Position numbers and translations under genes: made by a program. This document shows, in pieces, positions 1 through 7,637 of a stretch of 64,000 nucleotides of DNA. The stretch comes from Streptomyces sp. NBC_00576 (GTDB taxonomy: Bacteria; Actinomycetota; Actinomycetes; Streptomycetales; Streptomycetaceae), in contig NZ_CP107780.1 of assembly GCF_036345175.1 (NCBI RefSeq), forward strand, positions 3,224,001 through 3,288,000, read 5' to 3'. A model generated the notes under the pieces. It saw only the letters and a program-made list of their open reading frames with translations, had not been told where the DNA came from and made no database searches. How positions within the stretch are numbered: the stretch's first letter is position 1; the number at the start of each line of letters is the position of its first letter.

Positions 1-498
1 CTGCCGGAGGGCGTCGATGGCAGCCTGCCTGATCCTCTTGGTCCGGCCCCTTTGAGAGACAACACGCAGGGCGTCCTGGTCAGTGGTCACACGGACCGCT
101 CGCAGCTGAAGCCAGTCGGACCATCCGTCGATGAGATCGTCGACGGCCTCTGCCGACATGGCGCCCTGCTTGAGCGATTCCAGGACCCCGAGGTCCCGCG
201 CCCGGCGCGCAGAGAAGTCGCGCACCGTCGGCGGGAGGATCCGTACCCATCGCTCGCGCTCGTCCCCCGGAACTCGTTCCAGTACGTCACCGACGACTCC
301 GGATGCCAGCGGACCGTCCGGCTCCAGGGACACCGCCTCGAACAGCAGCGGCAGGGCGGCTGGGGTGTCCATCGCCACACGGTAGAGGGACCAGCGGTCG
401 TGATCGTCGGCGAACGAGGCATCGTCCTCGTACTGGCCGACGGCCTGGGCGAGCTGCCGCAGCACCTCGCCGAGAGCCGGAGAGAGATCAGCAGCCAC
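1..498 (-). CDS. HEAT-repeat-like protein, C-terminus cut by window edge
   Basis: The visible part is 166 codons from a GTG at 498 running off the left edge with no stop. The protein is acidic and helical: an N-terminal half rich in Leu/Ala/Glu, then a stretch reading WSDWLQLRAV and a basic segment GRTKRIRQAA. This layout resembles Streptomyces proteins annotated as HEAT-repeat domain proteins, which act as scaffolds; that is family recollection, not proof. An AAGG-type ribosome binding sequence precedes the GTG, and the nearby ATG at 517 is out of frame. Codons use more A/T endings than the housekeeping genes to the right, which fits accessory DNA. No catalytic motif is visible. Confidence 0.6.
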   Translation of the reverse strand, partial: MAADLSPALGEVLRQLAQAVGQYEDDASFADDHDRWSLYRVAMDTPAALPLLFEAVSLEPDGPLASGVVGDVLERVPGDERERWVRILPPTVRDFSARRARDLGVLESLKQGAMSAEAVDDLIDGWSDWLQLRAVRVTTDQDALRVVSQRGRTKRIRQAAIDALRQ

Positions 499-625
499 GC
501 GCCTTATACCTTTCCATGGCACCTCGAACGTTCTCCCAGTTGGGCTGAGGAGCGCGTGCGGCTCACTTCCGGCCGACCGAAAAGGGCCGCTCCCGGAGGA
601 GTTGCCCTTCCCATGGATGCGCTGC

Positions 626-1117
626 TCAGACGCCGATCGTTATCATCTCGATCACCCTGCTGCGCTCATCGCCTTCCACGAGCTGGGACAGATGGACAGT
701 CGCCTTCACCGTGGGAATCCTGTAGCGCAGCGGCGCCACCGGGGGACGCAGCCCCTCAACGGTCGGCGGGACTACAGGTTCAGCAGCATGCCGGACCTCG
801 GCCGACAACTGCCCCCAGGTGACTGCGCCGGAGAAGTCGAGATCGTATCTCTCAAGAACTTCCACAGCCATCCCGGGGACGTCGTCGAGCCGGTGTAGGT
901 GAATGGTCAGCCACCGGCATAACCGCTCTGATTCACCGTCGAAGGTGACCTCCACCAATCCGAAATCGACCCGAAGGAATCGATTCGGCTTCCGCCCGTG
1001 GATTTGCCGCACACCGACTCCGAGCCGATTCTCCACTTCAGCCAGCGGAGATCCGGCGCCAACGCCGAGGAACGTGCCCGTCACCAAGGCTCGGGAAAGC
1101 TCGTCCGCAGCACTCAT
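626..1117 (-). CDS. Hypothetical protein, 163 aa
   Basis: I do not recognise the family with certainty. The frame stays open upstream, but the ATG at 1117 follows a strong GGGAGGG ribosome binding site and the protein begins MSAADELSRALVTG. The middle alternates hydrophobic and charged residues (FLRVDFGLVEVTFDG) and the C-terminus is beta-rich with several Val/Glu patches. There is no signal peptide or membrane segment, so it is probably cytosolic. It lies between two other small minus-strand accessory genes, with 125 bp to the DUF6193-like gene upstream. Size and composition recall small immunity-type or partner proteins, but nothing catalytic is visible. Third positions are less G/C-biased than in the core genes. 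Confidence 0.6.
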   Translation of the reverse strand: MSAADELSRALVTGTFLGVGAGSPLAEVENRLGVGVRQIHGRKPNRFLRVDFGLVEVTFDGESERLCRWLTIHLHRLDDVPGMAVEVLERYDLDFSGAVTWGQLSAEVRHAAEPVVPPTVEGLRPPVAPLRYRIPTVKATVHLSQLVEGDERSRVIEMITIGV

Positions 1118-1242
1118 TTCCCTCCCCCAATGAGCTCGTAACACGATCACGAGCTGTGACTGAACGTCGCAGTTGGCCAGGTTGGCCAAGTAGCGCGCTC
1201 CGGGCGCCAGCTTGGCCCGCCCAGGAGCGCTCGATGCCCGAG

Positions 1243-2004
1243 TCAGGCGGTACTGGGGTCGGTCGGCCAACCTCCCTCGATGGCCGGACCGCTGCCGGCG
1301 GGGACGTTCGCGGCAACCAATGCTGCGGCCTCGCGAGCACTGAGCCGAGTTCCGAGCACACATGACTGCGCCTGCCGCGACCACGGTGTGACCACGTCCC
1401 ACAAACTATCTCCCGCTGGTCTCACCCGCGGGACCTCCTCGTGGAATGGATCCGCAGTGCTGCTCAGCAGGCCGAACTCGCCGTGTGACGGAAACGGGAA
1501 GAACACGCGTAGCGCTGGCTGCGCGTACAGAGCCTCGGCTAGTTCGGCGTCGCCGAGCCGGATTACCGGCGAGCGTTCCAAAGTCAGCCGCCAAGCGGTC
1601 GACACCACCCTGCCTGGCGGTGCCGCGTCCAGCGGGTCACCTGCGAGAAGCGGCCAGTCACGCCGCAGTCGGTCGATCGACGCGCCACCGCACCAGGCGT
1701 GCAGGATTGCCGCGACCACGGCGAGGTCGGACGTGCTCCCGAAGGCACCCCACCGCCAGCCGGTGTCGGTTGATATTTCGAGACGGAACTCGCGTTCCTC
1801 GCGGTTGGTCGCGTACACGGCGAACCGCGCCTCCCCACGGGTGCAGCACGCAGCGACCGCAGGATCGGCCCCCTCGACGGGAGCCAGGAGCTCGACACAG
1901 TGCCCGCGTGGAGGCATCTCGCGAGCCAACGCTTCGACCAGGCCGCCCGGTCCAACCAGATCCCGGTAGAGCTCCGTAGGTACTTCGCTGGAACGGTTGT
2001 TCAT
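1243..2004 (-). CDS. DUF6193-like protein, 253 aa
   Basis: Begins at an ATG at 2004 (MNNRSSEVPTEL) behind a GAGGATG ribosome binding site; the longer frame upstream has no credible start. The best landmark is a central helix, ILHAWCGGASIDRLRRDWP, which matches my memory of the HAW..GA..L....P core of DUF6193 proteins, often called natural-product-biosynthesis proteins although no reaction is established. A second part carries a beta-rich section (LRVFFPFPSHGEFGLLSS) and an Ala-rich C-terminus. No signal peptide or membrane span is seen. It belongs to the low-G/C-bias accessory cluster at the left edge. The family call is tentative; the gene call is firmer. Confidence 0.55.
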   Translation of the reverse strand: MNNRSSEVPTELYRDLVGPGGLVEALAREMPPRGHCVELLAPVEGADPAVAACCTRGEARFAVYATNREEREFRLEISTDTGWRWGAFGSTSDLAVVAAILHAWCGGASIDRLRRDWPLLAGDPLDAAPPGRVVSTAWRLTLERSPVIRLGDAELAEALYAQPALRVFFPFPSHGEFGLLSSTADPFHEEVPRVRPAGDSLWDVVTPWSRQAQSCVLGTRLSAREAAALVAANVPAGSGPAIEGGWPTDPSTA

Positions 2005-2299
2005 GCACCCATCCTCGCGTGGGCCGTATGACGTCGGTGAGCAGTCAGCCGGACAGATCCGAAACGCGAGCAGGATCCGGCTTGATGGCAGCGAGGGTGG
2101 CATCGGCCTGCGTGGCGAGCCCCGCACGCACCGTTCCCAGCGCGGTATACGGCACTGCTCACCGAGCCTTGGACGCCCTTGCTGCTCGACGGCGTCACCT
2201 CATCGATGACGCATTCCGCCGCCTCTCACTTCTCGATGACCTTGCCGAGCCAACCCTTGAATTCGCCATTCCGTTCGACCACCGCTCTCACCTCAGCAC
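2005..2299. other. Intergenic stretch without a convincing gene
   Basis: About 300 bp between the DUF6193-like start and the operon terminator. A minus-strand tail ending at 2226 translates to a plausible 20-residue hydrophilic peptide (VVERNGEFKGWLGKVIEK) but has no ribosome binding site or family match. It could be the last codons of a decayed gene. Nothing else is seen. Confidence 0.4.
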
Positions 2300-2349
2300 A
2301 GGCCTGTGGCCCGACCCCCGCCAACAGCGGTGGGTCGGGCCACAGGCCT
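2300..2349 (-). terminator. Very strong hairpin terminator of the DUF6230 operon
   Basis: Positions 2300-2317 pair perfectly with 2332-2349 (18 bp). The inner CCGC/GCGG can add 4 bp with one bulged base, leaving a 5-nt loop. It starts about 30 bp past the stop codon of the last operon gene at 2381. No clear U-run follows, as is common for hairpin terminators in high-G+C actinobacteria. Confidence 0.8.
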
Positions 2350-2380
2350 CGGTGCGGCTCCCGAACGGGGTGGTGGGCGC

Positions 2381-3796
2381 TCAGGTCGTGTACTGGTGCA
2401 GGCCGGGGACCGTCAGCGTGCCGCCGAACTGGCCTGCCTGGATGACCTTCACGTTCGTGAAGTAGATCAGGGGGATGTTCAGGGGCGGAGGGCTCTTCGG
2501 GCTGAACGTCACCGGGATCAGGCCGAACAGGTTGCCGGAGATGCTCTCCGTGTACATGATCGTCTTGCCGTCGGTGATCGTGGACTTCGGGTCGCCCTTC
2601 CTGGCTTCGACGTGGTACGTCTTGCCCGACAGGTCGTCCTTGACGATCTGGTGCAGGTCGCCGATCTCCGTGCCGTTGGAGATCACGTACTTCAGGACCT
2701 CCTTGACCGTGCCGCTGGCGGTGCGCACCTTGACGATGCCCTGGTAGTCCGCGCCCTTGAGCAGCAGCGAACTGGCCTGCAGGATCCACGGGTCGTCGGG
2801 CAGCCGGATGGTGTTGTCGACACCGCCCTCGTCGTCGGTAGCGACAGGGCAGTCGTCCGCGTCCGGCGTGGGGCTCGCGGAGGCGCTCGGGGAGGCTGTG
2901 GCGTCCTCAGCCGCCTTCGTGGTGTCCGCGGCCGCCTTCGTGGTGTCCTTGGTCGCCTTCGTAGCGTCCTCGGCCGCCTTGGCCGCCGTGTCGGTGGCGT
3001 CCTTGAGGACCTCGGTGACCTTCGGCGTCGTGTCCTTGACCGTAGCGGTGTCGGTCGTGTCCTTGGCCGCCGTCTCCGGGCTCGCCGCCGGTGACGCGGT
3101 CGGCGTCGGGCTGGCGGCCGGGGCCGAATCGGTGGTCTCCGTCGACTCCGTGGAGGTCGTGGACGCCGTGTCGCTCGACGAGTCGGTGCCGCCCGTGAAG
3201 ATGCCCGTTATCGCGTCGCCGATGGTGTCCAGCAGGCCGCCGCTCTTCTCCTCGGGGGCGCTCGCGCTCGCCGAGGGGGTGGGCGTGGCCTTGTCGCTGT
3301 CGCCGCCGGTGCTGCCGGTGGACGTCGTCTTGCCCGCCGAGGGCGTCGGGGTCGGGGTGGGCTCGGCCGCGTCGTCGGAACCTGAATCCGACGAAGAGGA
3401 GTCGCCCGAGGCCGAGTCGTCGCCCGAGTCGGAGTCGCCGGCGGTGGCCGACGGAGTCGGCGTCGCTTCGTCGGAGTCCTCGCCGGACGTACTGTCCGTG
3501 GGGGACGCCGACGGGGTGGCCGACGCCGAGGCGTCGTCCTCCATCGCCGCGACGCAGTCCTTGTACTCCTCGGCCGCCTGGCTGTTGGACGCCGGAGCGT
3601 CATCGGCGTTGGCGAGCGTCGGCGTGAACCCCAGGCCCATGAACACGGCCGTCGGCATCGCCGCCAGGGCTATCGCCTTGCCGGCGGGCATTTGGAACCT
3701 GGTGAACAGCGGCTTTTTCGGGGCCGCATGCCGCGGCCCGGTTCTCCCGCGGGACGTGTCCACGTCAGTCCCATGGGTCACCTCGTCAGCCGGCAC
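2381..3796 (-). CDS. Secreted or envelope protein with long Asp/Ser/Thr/Ala linker, 471 aa
   Basis: Third gene of the DUF6230 operon. The GTG start at 3796 follows GGGAGG and overlaps the upstream DUF6114 stop by 11 bp, indicating translational coupling. Residues 1-35 are basic and lead into a hydrophobic signal or anchor segment (IALAAMPTAVFMGLGF), ending in a cleavage-like ANADDA. Residues about 60-330 are low-complexity Asp/Ser/Thr/Ala/Pro sequence with Lys-bearing repeats such as KDTTKAAADTTKAAED. The last 135 residues form a compact beta-rich domain with a single Cys before it (DDCPVATDDEGG). The linker looks like a wall-spanning spacer. I recognise no enzyme family; homologues usually carry uninformative names. 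Confidence 0.75.
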   Translation of the reverse strand: MPADEVTHGTDVDTSRGRTGPRHAAPKKPLFTRFQMPAGKAIALAAMPTAVFMGLGFTPTLANADDAPASNSQAAEEYKDCVAAMEDDASASATPSASPTDSTSGEDSDEATPTPSATAGDSDSGDDSASGDSSSSDSGSDDAAEPTPTPTPSAGKTTSTGSTGGDSDKATPTPSASASAPEEKSGGLLDTIGDAITGIFTGGTDSSSDTASTTSTESTETTDSAPAASPTPTASPAASPETAAKDTTDTATVKDTTPKVTEVLKDATDTAAKAAEDATKATKDTTKAAADTTKAAEDATASPSASASPTPDADDCPVATDDEGGVDNTIRLPDDPWILQASSLLLKGADYQGIVKVRTASGTVKEVLKYVISNGTEIGDLHQIVKDDLSGKTYHVEARKGDPKSTITDGKTIMYTESISGNLFGLIPVTFSPKSPPPLNIPLIYFTNVKVIQAGQFGGTLTVPGLHQYTT

Positions 3797-4394
3797 TGTG
3801 CCTCCCGTTCGCCCCGTTCACCGGGCTCGTTCCTGACAGATCGTTCGGCTCGTACGGCTCGTTCGGCTTGCTCATGTCCAGTCGGCTCTGCGCCGCAACC
3901 GGGTCCGCTCCGTCGGTGGCCTCGGCAGACACAGGGGCCGCAGCGGCGAGGGCCGCATCCGTGTCCTTGCGCGCGGGCTCCCCGTACTTCGACTCCGGCT
4001 CACCAGGCGCCCAGGCGATGGCCAGCGCGCCGCCGACCAGGGCCAGCAGGAAGCCGATGATGAACCCGCCGAAGTTGGAGACCGGGAGGGACACCAGTCC
4101 CAGCAGGATCGCGGCGGTGCCGGCGAAGGTCCGTACGTGCTTCTGGAACCAGAGGTTGATACCGAGTACGACGAGCAGCACACCGATGATCAGGGATCCC
4201 GCGCCCGCCGTCGTCGACATCGCCATCGTGAGATGGCCGATCTGGAGGTTGAAGTACGGGAAGTACATGATCGGGAAGCCGGCGAGCAGGACCAGGAGGC
4301 CTGCCCAGAACGGGCGGGTACCCCGCCAGTCGCGGAACTTCCGCTTGAAGACGTGAAGATAGTGCTCGTCCTGCGCGGGCGACTCGGCGTTCAT
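3786..4394 (-). CDS. DUF6114 family membrane protein
   Basis: A 202-residue integral membrane protein. Residues 1-30 are hydrophilic, then four or five hydrophobic helices follow (PFWAGLLVLLAGFPIMYF, STTAGAGSLIIGVLLVVL, FAGTAAILLGLVSL, GGFIIGFLLALVGGALAIAW), and the C-terminal about 65 residues are polar and Ala/Glu rich, probably cytosolic. This matches DUF6114, which in Streptomyces sits next to DUF6230. The ATG at 4394 is preceded by GGGAGCT. The stop overlaps the start of the downstream linker protein. Its role is unknown; the operon suggests a small envelope complex with the two secreted partners. Confidence 0.85.
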   Translation of the reverse strand: MNAESPAQDEHYLHVFKRKFRDWRGTRPFWAGLLVLLAGFPIMYFPYFNLQIGHLTMAMSTTAGAGSLIIGVLLVVLGINLWFQKHVRTFAGTAAILLGLVSLPVSNFGGFIIGFLLALVGGALAIAWAPGEPESKYGEPARKDTDAALAAAAPVSAEATDGADPVAAQSRLDMSKPNEPYEPNDLSGTSPVNGANGRHSAG

Positions 4395-4455
4395 GGAAAA
4401 CAGCTCCCTGGAGCGGTGTTGCCGTGATGAGTGTTGATGCGGTGTAGGAGAGCGA

Positions 4456-4485
4456 ACGGGCGGGGCACCATCGGGCCCCGCCCGT
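4456..4485 (-). other. Intergenic hairpin between DUF6230 and DUF6114 genes
   Basis: An 11-bp perfect stem (4456-4466 with 4475-4485) with an 8-nt loop. A smaller 7-bp hairpin (4490-4496 with 4501-4507) overlaps the DUF6230 stop codon. Their position inside the operon suggests an attenuator or mRNA-stabilising element that raises the first gene relative to the next two; this is inference. Confidence 0.6.
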
Positions 4486-4495
4486 CACTGAGTGC

Positions 4496-5143
4496 TTAGT
4501 AGCACTCGGCGCCAGTGCCCTTCGACAGCTTCATCGAGAGACCACTGAGCTCGAAGGTTCCGGCAGTGGTGGCCCACGCCGTCTGCTTCACCTTGGAGAG
4601 CTCCACGGAGTCGGCCTGCTGGCCGAAACCGTACGGGTTCGCCTTCTTACCCGTGATCTCGTCCGACTTGACCTTCGGTCCCTTGTTGAAGGAACCGGCT
4701 GCCACGCCGATGTCGATGCCGTGGAAGACCGCGTTGGCCTCCAGGTCCTCGACGTCGATGTACAGGTTCTCGGCCTTGACCGGCGTACCGCCGCCGCCGG
4801 CCTCCAGCCTGAGGGTCACCGAACCGATGATCGGGATGTTCGGCGTGACCACGGACTGGCACATCTTGGTGATCTCGGCACTGTTGAACGCCGAGACCGC
4901 GACAGGGTGCATCGCCTGGTCGCCCGACAGGGTGTAACCCGTGTCGATCGCCCCATACTGCGAGAAACCCTTACCGTTGAGCTGATCCGCCGTCACCTTG
5001 AACGACTGACCGGAAACGCTGAACGAAGCGGCGAGAGCACCCTGCGCGAGGGCAACACCTATACATGCCGTAGCGGCAACGCTGGGCACCATCACCACAG
5101 CGAAACGCTTCCATCTGGTCCCGCCACGCACCTGGGACTCCAT
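4496..5143 (-). CDS. DUF6230 family secreted protein
   Basis: First gene of the operon, 215 aa from the ATG at 5143. That start is chosen over an in-frame ATG 24 bp upstream because AAGGAGG lies directly before it. Residues 1-20 are basic, residues about 15-40 form a signal or anchor helix (FAVVMVPSVAATACIGVALA), and the mature part is a beta-rich domain of about 175 residues. It ends in KGTGAECY and carries two Cys residues that could form a disulfide. This is DUF6230, sometimes mislabelled cholesterol esterase; I see no Ser-His-Asp hydrolase motif. Together with DUF6114 and the linker protein it probably forms a surface module. Expression is likely governed by the dyads upstream. Confidence 0.85.
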   Translation of the reverse strand: MESQVRGGTRWKRFAVVMVPSVAATACIGVALAQGALAASFSVSGQSFKVTADQLNGKGFSQYGAIDTGYTLSGDQAMHPVAVSAFNSAEITKMCQSVVTPNIPIIGSVTLRLEAGGGGTPVKAENLYIDVEDLEANAVFHGIDIGVAAGSFNKGPKVKSDEITGKKANPYGFGQQADSVELSKVKQTAWATTAGTFELSGLSMKLSKGTGAECY

Positions 5144-5519
5144 ATTTCCTCCTTCTCGGACGTACATCTCCTGGCCCTGACTGCCCCATAACGGCGGCTC
5201 AGCCGGGCAGGGATGGGAGAAGTGCTACGTCCTCGGTAAGGAGAGCGCCCGCGCTCGACGGCGCGAACAGCGCCCGAATCACCGGCGATCACCCCCGAGC
5301 GACAACCACTGGTCGCGCCTGACGCACATCACGCACAACCTTGCCGGACAGGCTCCACCCGAAGGCGAAGACCCCCCTGTCCGAGAGCCGGCGCCACTGC
5401 CGCCGACTCTGCCCGGTGGGGACCCAACAACTCCCGTCCGGCCGACTGGCTGTCGGCGTACGGGATAGGACCGAGCGTCGCCGATCGTGGTGCATTCTCG
5501 CCGCCCGCACAAGGGGGTT

Positions 5520-5537
5520 CGTTACTGGCTAGTAACG
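5520..5537. promoter_or_regulatory. Dyad operator 1, TTACT-N4-AGTAA
   Basis: CGTTACT (5520-5526) and AGTAACG (5531-5537) form 7-bp inverted arms around GGCT. The short arms and spacing are typical of TetR-family operators. It lies about 380 bp upstream of the DUF6230 start. Confidence 0.5.
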
Positions 5538-5651
5538 GGCAGATAACCGAGCAACGACACGCGGGTGTCGTTCGACAACGCTGGGTGGTCCTCAGGGGGG
5601 TGACAAACCAGCAACTTCTTGCCTCAAACCCGACAGCGCGACGCCCCTGGC

Positions 5652-5664
5652 TTACTCCAAGTAA
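5652..5664. promoter_or_regulatory. Dyad operator 2, TTACT-N3-AGTAA
   Basis: TTACT (5652-5656) and AGTAA (5660-5664) repeat the half-sites of the 5520-5537 dyad with 3-nt spacing. Two such dyads 130 bp apart plus the adjacent TTTACCAA palindrome suggest a common regulator. Confidence 0.4.
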
Positions 5665-5666
5665 CA

Positions 5667-5704
5667 GCGGCCGCGTTTACCAAGATTTGGTAAAGCGCGG
5701 CCGC
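5667..5704. terminator. Long hairpin with GC arms and TTTACCAA/TTGGTAAA core
   Basis: Positions 5667-5683 pair with 5687-5704 around a GAT loop with one bulged base (8-bp GCGGCCGC outer arm, then an A/T-rich core). It lies 123 bp past the thioredoxin stop on the minus strand, so it can end that transcript. Its core resembles the neighbouring TTAC/GTAA dyads, so an operator role is also possible. Confidence 0.6.
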
Positions 5705-5826
5705 ATTGACACTCGATCCGCAAATCCTTCACGCGGACAACACCCGCCGCCATGTTTAGCGACAGGTCAGACCACTGATCGATCGTCGATCCGCAGCCCA
5801 CCCCGGACAGCCACCCGACCGACCGG

Positions 5827-6807
5827 TCAGAACAACGCCCGCGCCAGCGCCCGCCGGGCCGCCGCGACCCGTGGGTCGTCCGCGCCGACCAGTTCGAACA
5901 GCTCCAGCAGCCGCAGCCGCGCGGCATCCCGGTCGTCGCCCGCCGTACGCCCCACCGTCTCGATGAGTCGCCCGAAGGCGTCCTCTACATGGCCGCCCAC
6001 CAGATCCAGGTCGGCGGCGGCGATCTGCGCCCCCGCGTCCTGCGGCTTCTCGGCGGCGTCCTTGCGCACCTGCTGCGGGTCGACGCCCTGCACGCGCTGG
6101 AGCAACTCGGCCTGCACGAGGCCGAGTTTGGCCTCCGTGTTCCCGGGGTCGTCGCTCAGCACGTTCTTGTACGCCTGCACCGCACCGCCCAAGTCCCCCG
6201 CGTCCAGGGCCTGCACGGCGGCTTCGAGCAGCGCGTCGTACGGCCCGACCGGGGCCTGGGGAGCGGCGGCGACGGGCCGGTCACCGGGTGCGGCGTCCGC
6301 GTCGACGACGAGGCCGGTGAGGCCGAAGCGCTGTTCGGCGACCTGCACGAGCTGGTCCAGGGTCTGCCGGATCTGCACCTCGCCGGCGGCGCCCTGGAAG
6401 AGGGGCAGCGCCTGCCCTGCGACGACGGCGAAGACGGCCGGGATCCCCTGGATGCCGAACTGCTGCATCAGCATCTGGTTGGCGTCGACGTCGACCTTGG
6501 CGAGGACGAAGCGCCCGTTGTACTCGACGGCCAGCCGCTCGAGAACGGGGCTCAACTGCTTGCACGGCTCGCACCACTCGGCCCAGAAGTCGATGACGAC
6601 GGGCACTTCGGTGGACCGCTGCAGGACGTCGAGTTCGAACCCGGCCTCATCGACCTCGATGACGAGGTCGGCCGGGGAGACGGCCCCTCCCCCACCCTGG
6701 CGGGCGGCTTCGGCGCGCGCCTGCTCCGCCTTCGACTTGGCCTCCTGGGCCGCCTTCACCGCGGCGAGGTCGACGACCCCGCTCATGGACATGTTCCGTG
6801 GCTGCAT
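5827..6807 (-). CDS. YbbN-type thioredoxin with TPR-like C-terminus (co-chaperone)
   Basis: A 326-residue cytosolic protein. After a helical N-terminus of about 60 residues comes a thioredoxin fold with active site WCEPC (WAEWCEPCKQLSPV) and the cis-proline segment GIQGIPAV. Residues about 200-326 are Ala/Leu/Asp-rich helices of TPR type (QALDAGDLGGAVQAYKNVL). This is the YbbN/CnoX layout: thioredoxin plus TPR, linked to protein folding under oxidative stress. The ATG at 6807 has GGAGG upstream, and the start MQPRNMSMSGVVDL agrees with my memory of the S. coelicolor homologue. It is divergent from a TetR gene across a dyad. The CxPC pair is intact, so redox activity is plausible. Confidence 0.9.
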   Translation of the reverse strand: MQPRNMSMSGVVDLAAVKAAQEAKSKAEQARAEAARQGGGGAVSPADLVIEVDEAGFELDVLQRSTEVPVVIDFWAEWCEPCKQLSPVLERLAVEYNGRFVLAKVDVDANQMLMQQFGIQGIPAVFAVVAGQALPLFQGAAGEVQIRQTLDQLVQVAEQRFGLTGLVVDADAAPGDRPVAAAPQAPVGPYDALLEAAVQALDAGDLGGAVQAYKNVLSDDPGNTEAKLGLVQAELLQRVQGVDPQQVRKDAAEKPQDAGAQIAAADLDLVGGHVEDAFGRLIETVGRTAGDDRDAARLRLLELFELVGADDPRVAAARRALARALF

Positions 6808-6895
6808 GCGTCTATCCTCCCCCGTCCGGCGCGTACATGTGAAAGCCGTCGTGAAAAGCGGTCCTGGTCGATTCCTGGTCGATGGACACTGCTTT

Positions 6896-6912
6896 CGCTA
6901 CGAGCCGTAGCG
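6896..6912. promoter_or_regulatory. Palindrome between thioredoxin and tetR genes
   Basis: CGCTACG (6896-6902), AGC, CGTAGCG (6906-6912): a 7-bp perfect inverted repeat between divergent genes, 88 bp from the tetR ATG and just upstream of the thioredoxin gene. Position and form suit TetR autoregulation. Confidence 0.55.
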
Positions 6913-7000
6913 TAACGGTAGCCGCAGCCTCCTGGGAACCGCCCCCAAGTGACCTCCCTCACGACCTCACAGGACAGGATTGGCCGGTTATGGTCGTGCC

Positions 7001-7618
7001 ATGCAGAGCCGCACGCCCGTCAGCCGTACGGGACGCCCCCGCAGCGCCACAGCGGACGCGGCGATCCTGGCGGCGACGCGGGACGCCCTGGTCGAACTGG
7101 GCTGGTCCAAGCTGACGTTGGGGGACGTGGCCACGCGTGCGGGGGTGGCGAAGACGACCCTCTACCGCCGCTGGCCCGGCAAGAACGAACTGGTCGTCGA
7201 CGCGGTGGCGGCACTCTTCGACGAACTCGAAATGCCCGACCGGGGCAGCCTCGCGGCCGACATCGAGGGCGTCGTCCTCCAGTTCGCGGCGATCCTGGTG
7301 CGCCCGGAGACGAAGAGCGGCCTGATGGCGGTAGTCGCGGAGTCGACGCACGACGACGCCCTGCGGGAGCGCATCCGCGCGTCGATCGTGGACCGCCAGA
7401 AGCGCCTCGTCCTGGAAGGCCGCGCCCGCGCCCAGCAGCGCGGCGAACTCCCCCCGGAAACGGACCCGGAGGAGGCCGCCCGCGCGGTGGACCTGATCTT
7501 CGACATGGTGGCGGGAGCGGTGGTGCACCGCACGCTGGTGAGTGCGGAGCCGGTGGACCCGGAGTGGGCGGAAGCCTTCACCCGGGTGCTGGTACTGGGG
7601 CTGGGCCGCAACCAGTAG
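7001..7618 (+). CDS. TetR/AcrR family transcriptional regulator
   Basis: 205 residues from the ATG at 7001. The N-terminal helix-turn-helix is clear: GRPRSATADAAILAATRDAL, then LTLGDVATRAGVAKTTLYRRW, the usual TetR recognition helix. The C-terminal ligand domain is helical (IEGVVLQFAAILVRPETKSG; AARAVDLIFDMVAGAVVHR) and resembles the TetR_C_16-type class. An in-frame TTG at 6980 sits closer to an AGGA sequence, so the true start may be 7 codons longer. It reads away from the thioredoxin gene across a 7-bp palindrome and probably controls itself and that gene. The ligand cannot be told from the sequence. Confidence 0.9.
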   Translation: MQSRTPVSRTGRPRSATADAAILAATRDALVELGWSKLTLGDVATRAGVAKTTLYRRWPGKNELVVDAVAALFDELEMPDRGSLAADIEGVVLQFAAILVRPETKSGLMAVVAESTHDDALRERIRASIVDRQKRLVLEGRARAQQRGELPPETDPEEAARAVDLIFDMVAGAVVHRTLVSAEPVDPEWAEAFTRVLVLGLGRNQ

Positions 7619-7637
7619 CCGATACGTCGTTACGCCG

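Larger units (their letters stand above)
5144..5826. other. Long regulatory intergenic region upstream of the DUF6230 operon
   Basis: About 680 bp without a convincing gene, downstream of the thioredoxin gene and upstream of the DUF6230 operon, both on the minus strand. It holds a GGCGC/GCGCC hairpin at 5260-5274 and three TTAC/GTAA dyads listed separately. Short frames here lack ribosome binding sites and coding bias. Confidence 0.6.

Noticed and set aside
2226..2330. Minus-strand tail encoding VVERNGEFKGWLGKVIEK as a small gene or pseudogene
   Set aside because: Reads like protein but is too short, without a start site or family match, and its upstream part runs into the terminator hairpin.
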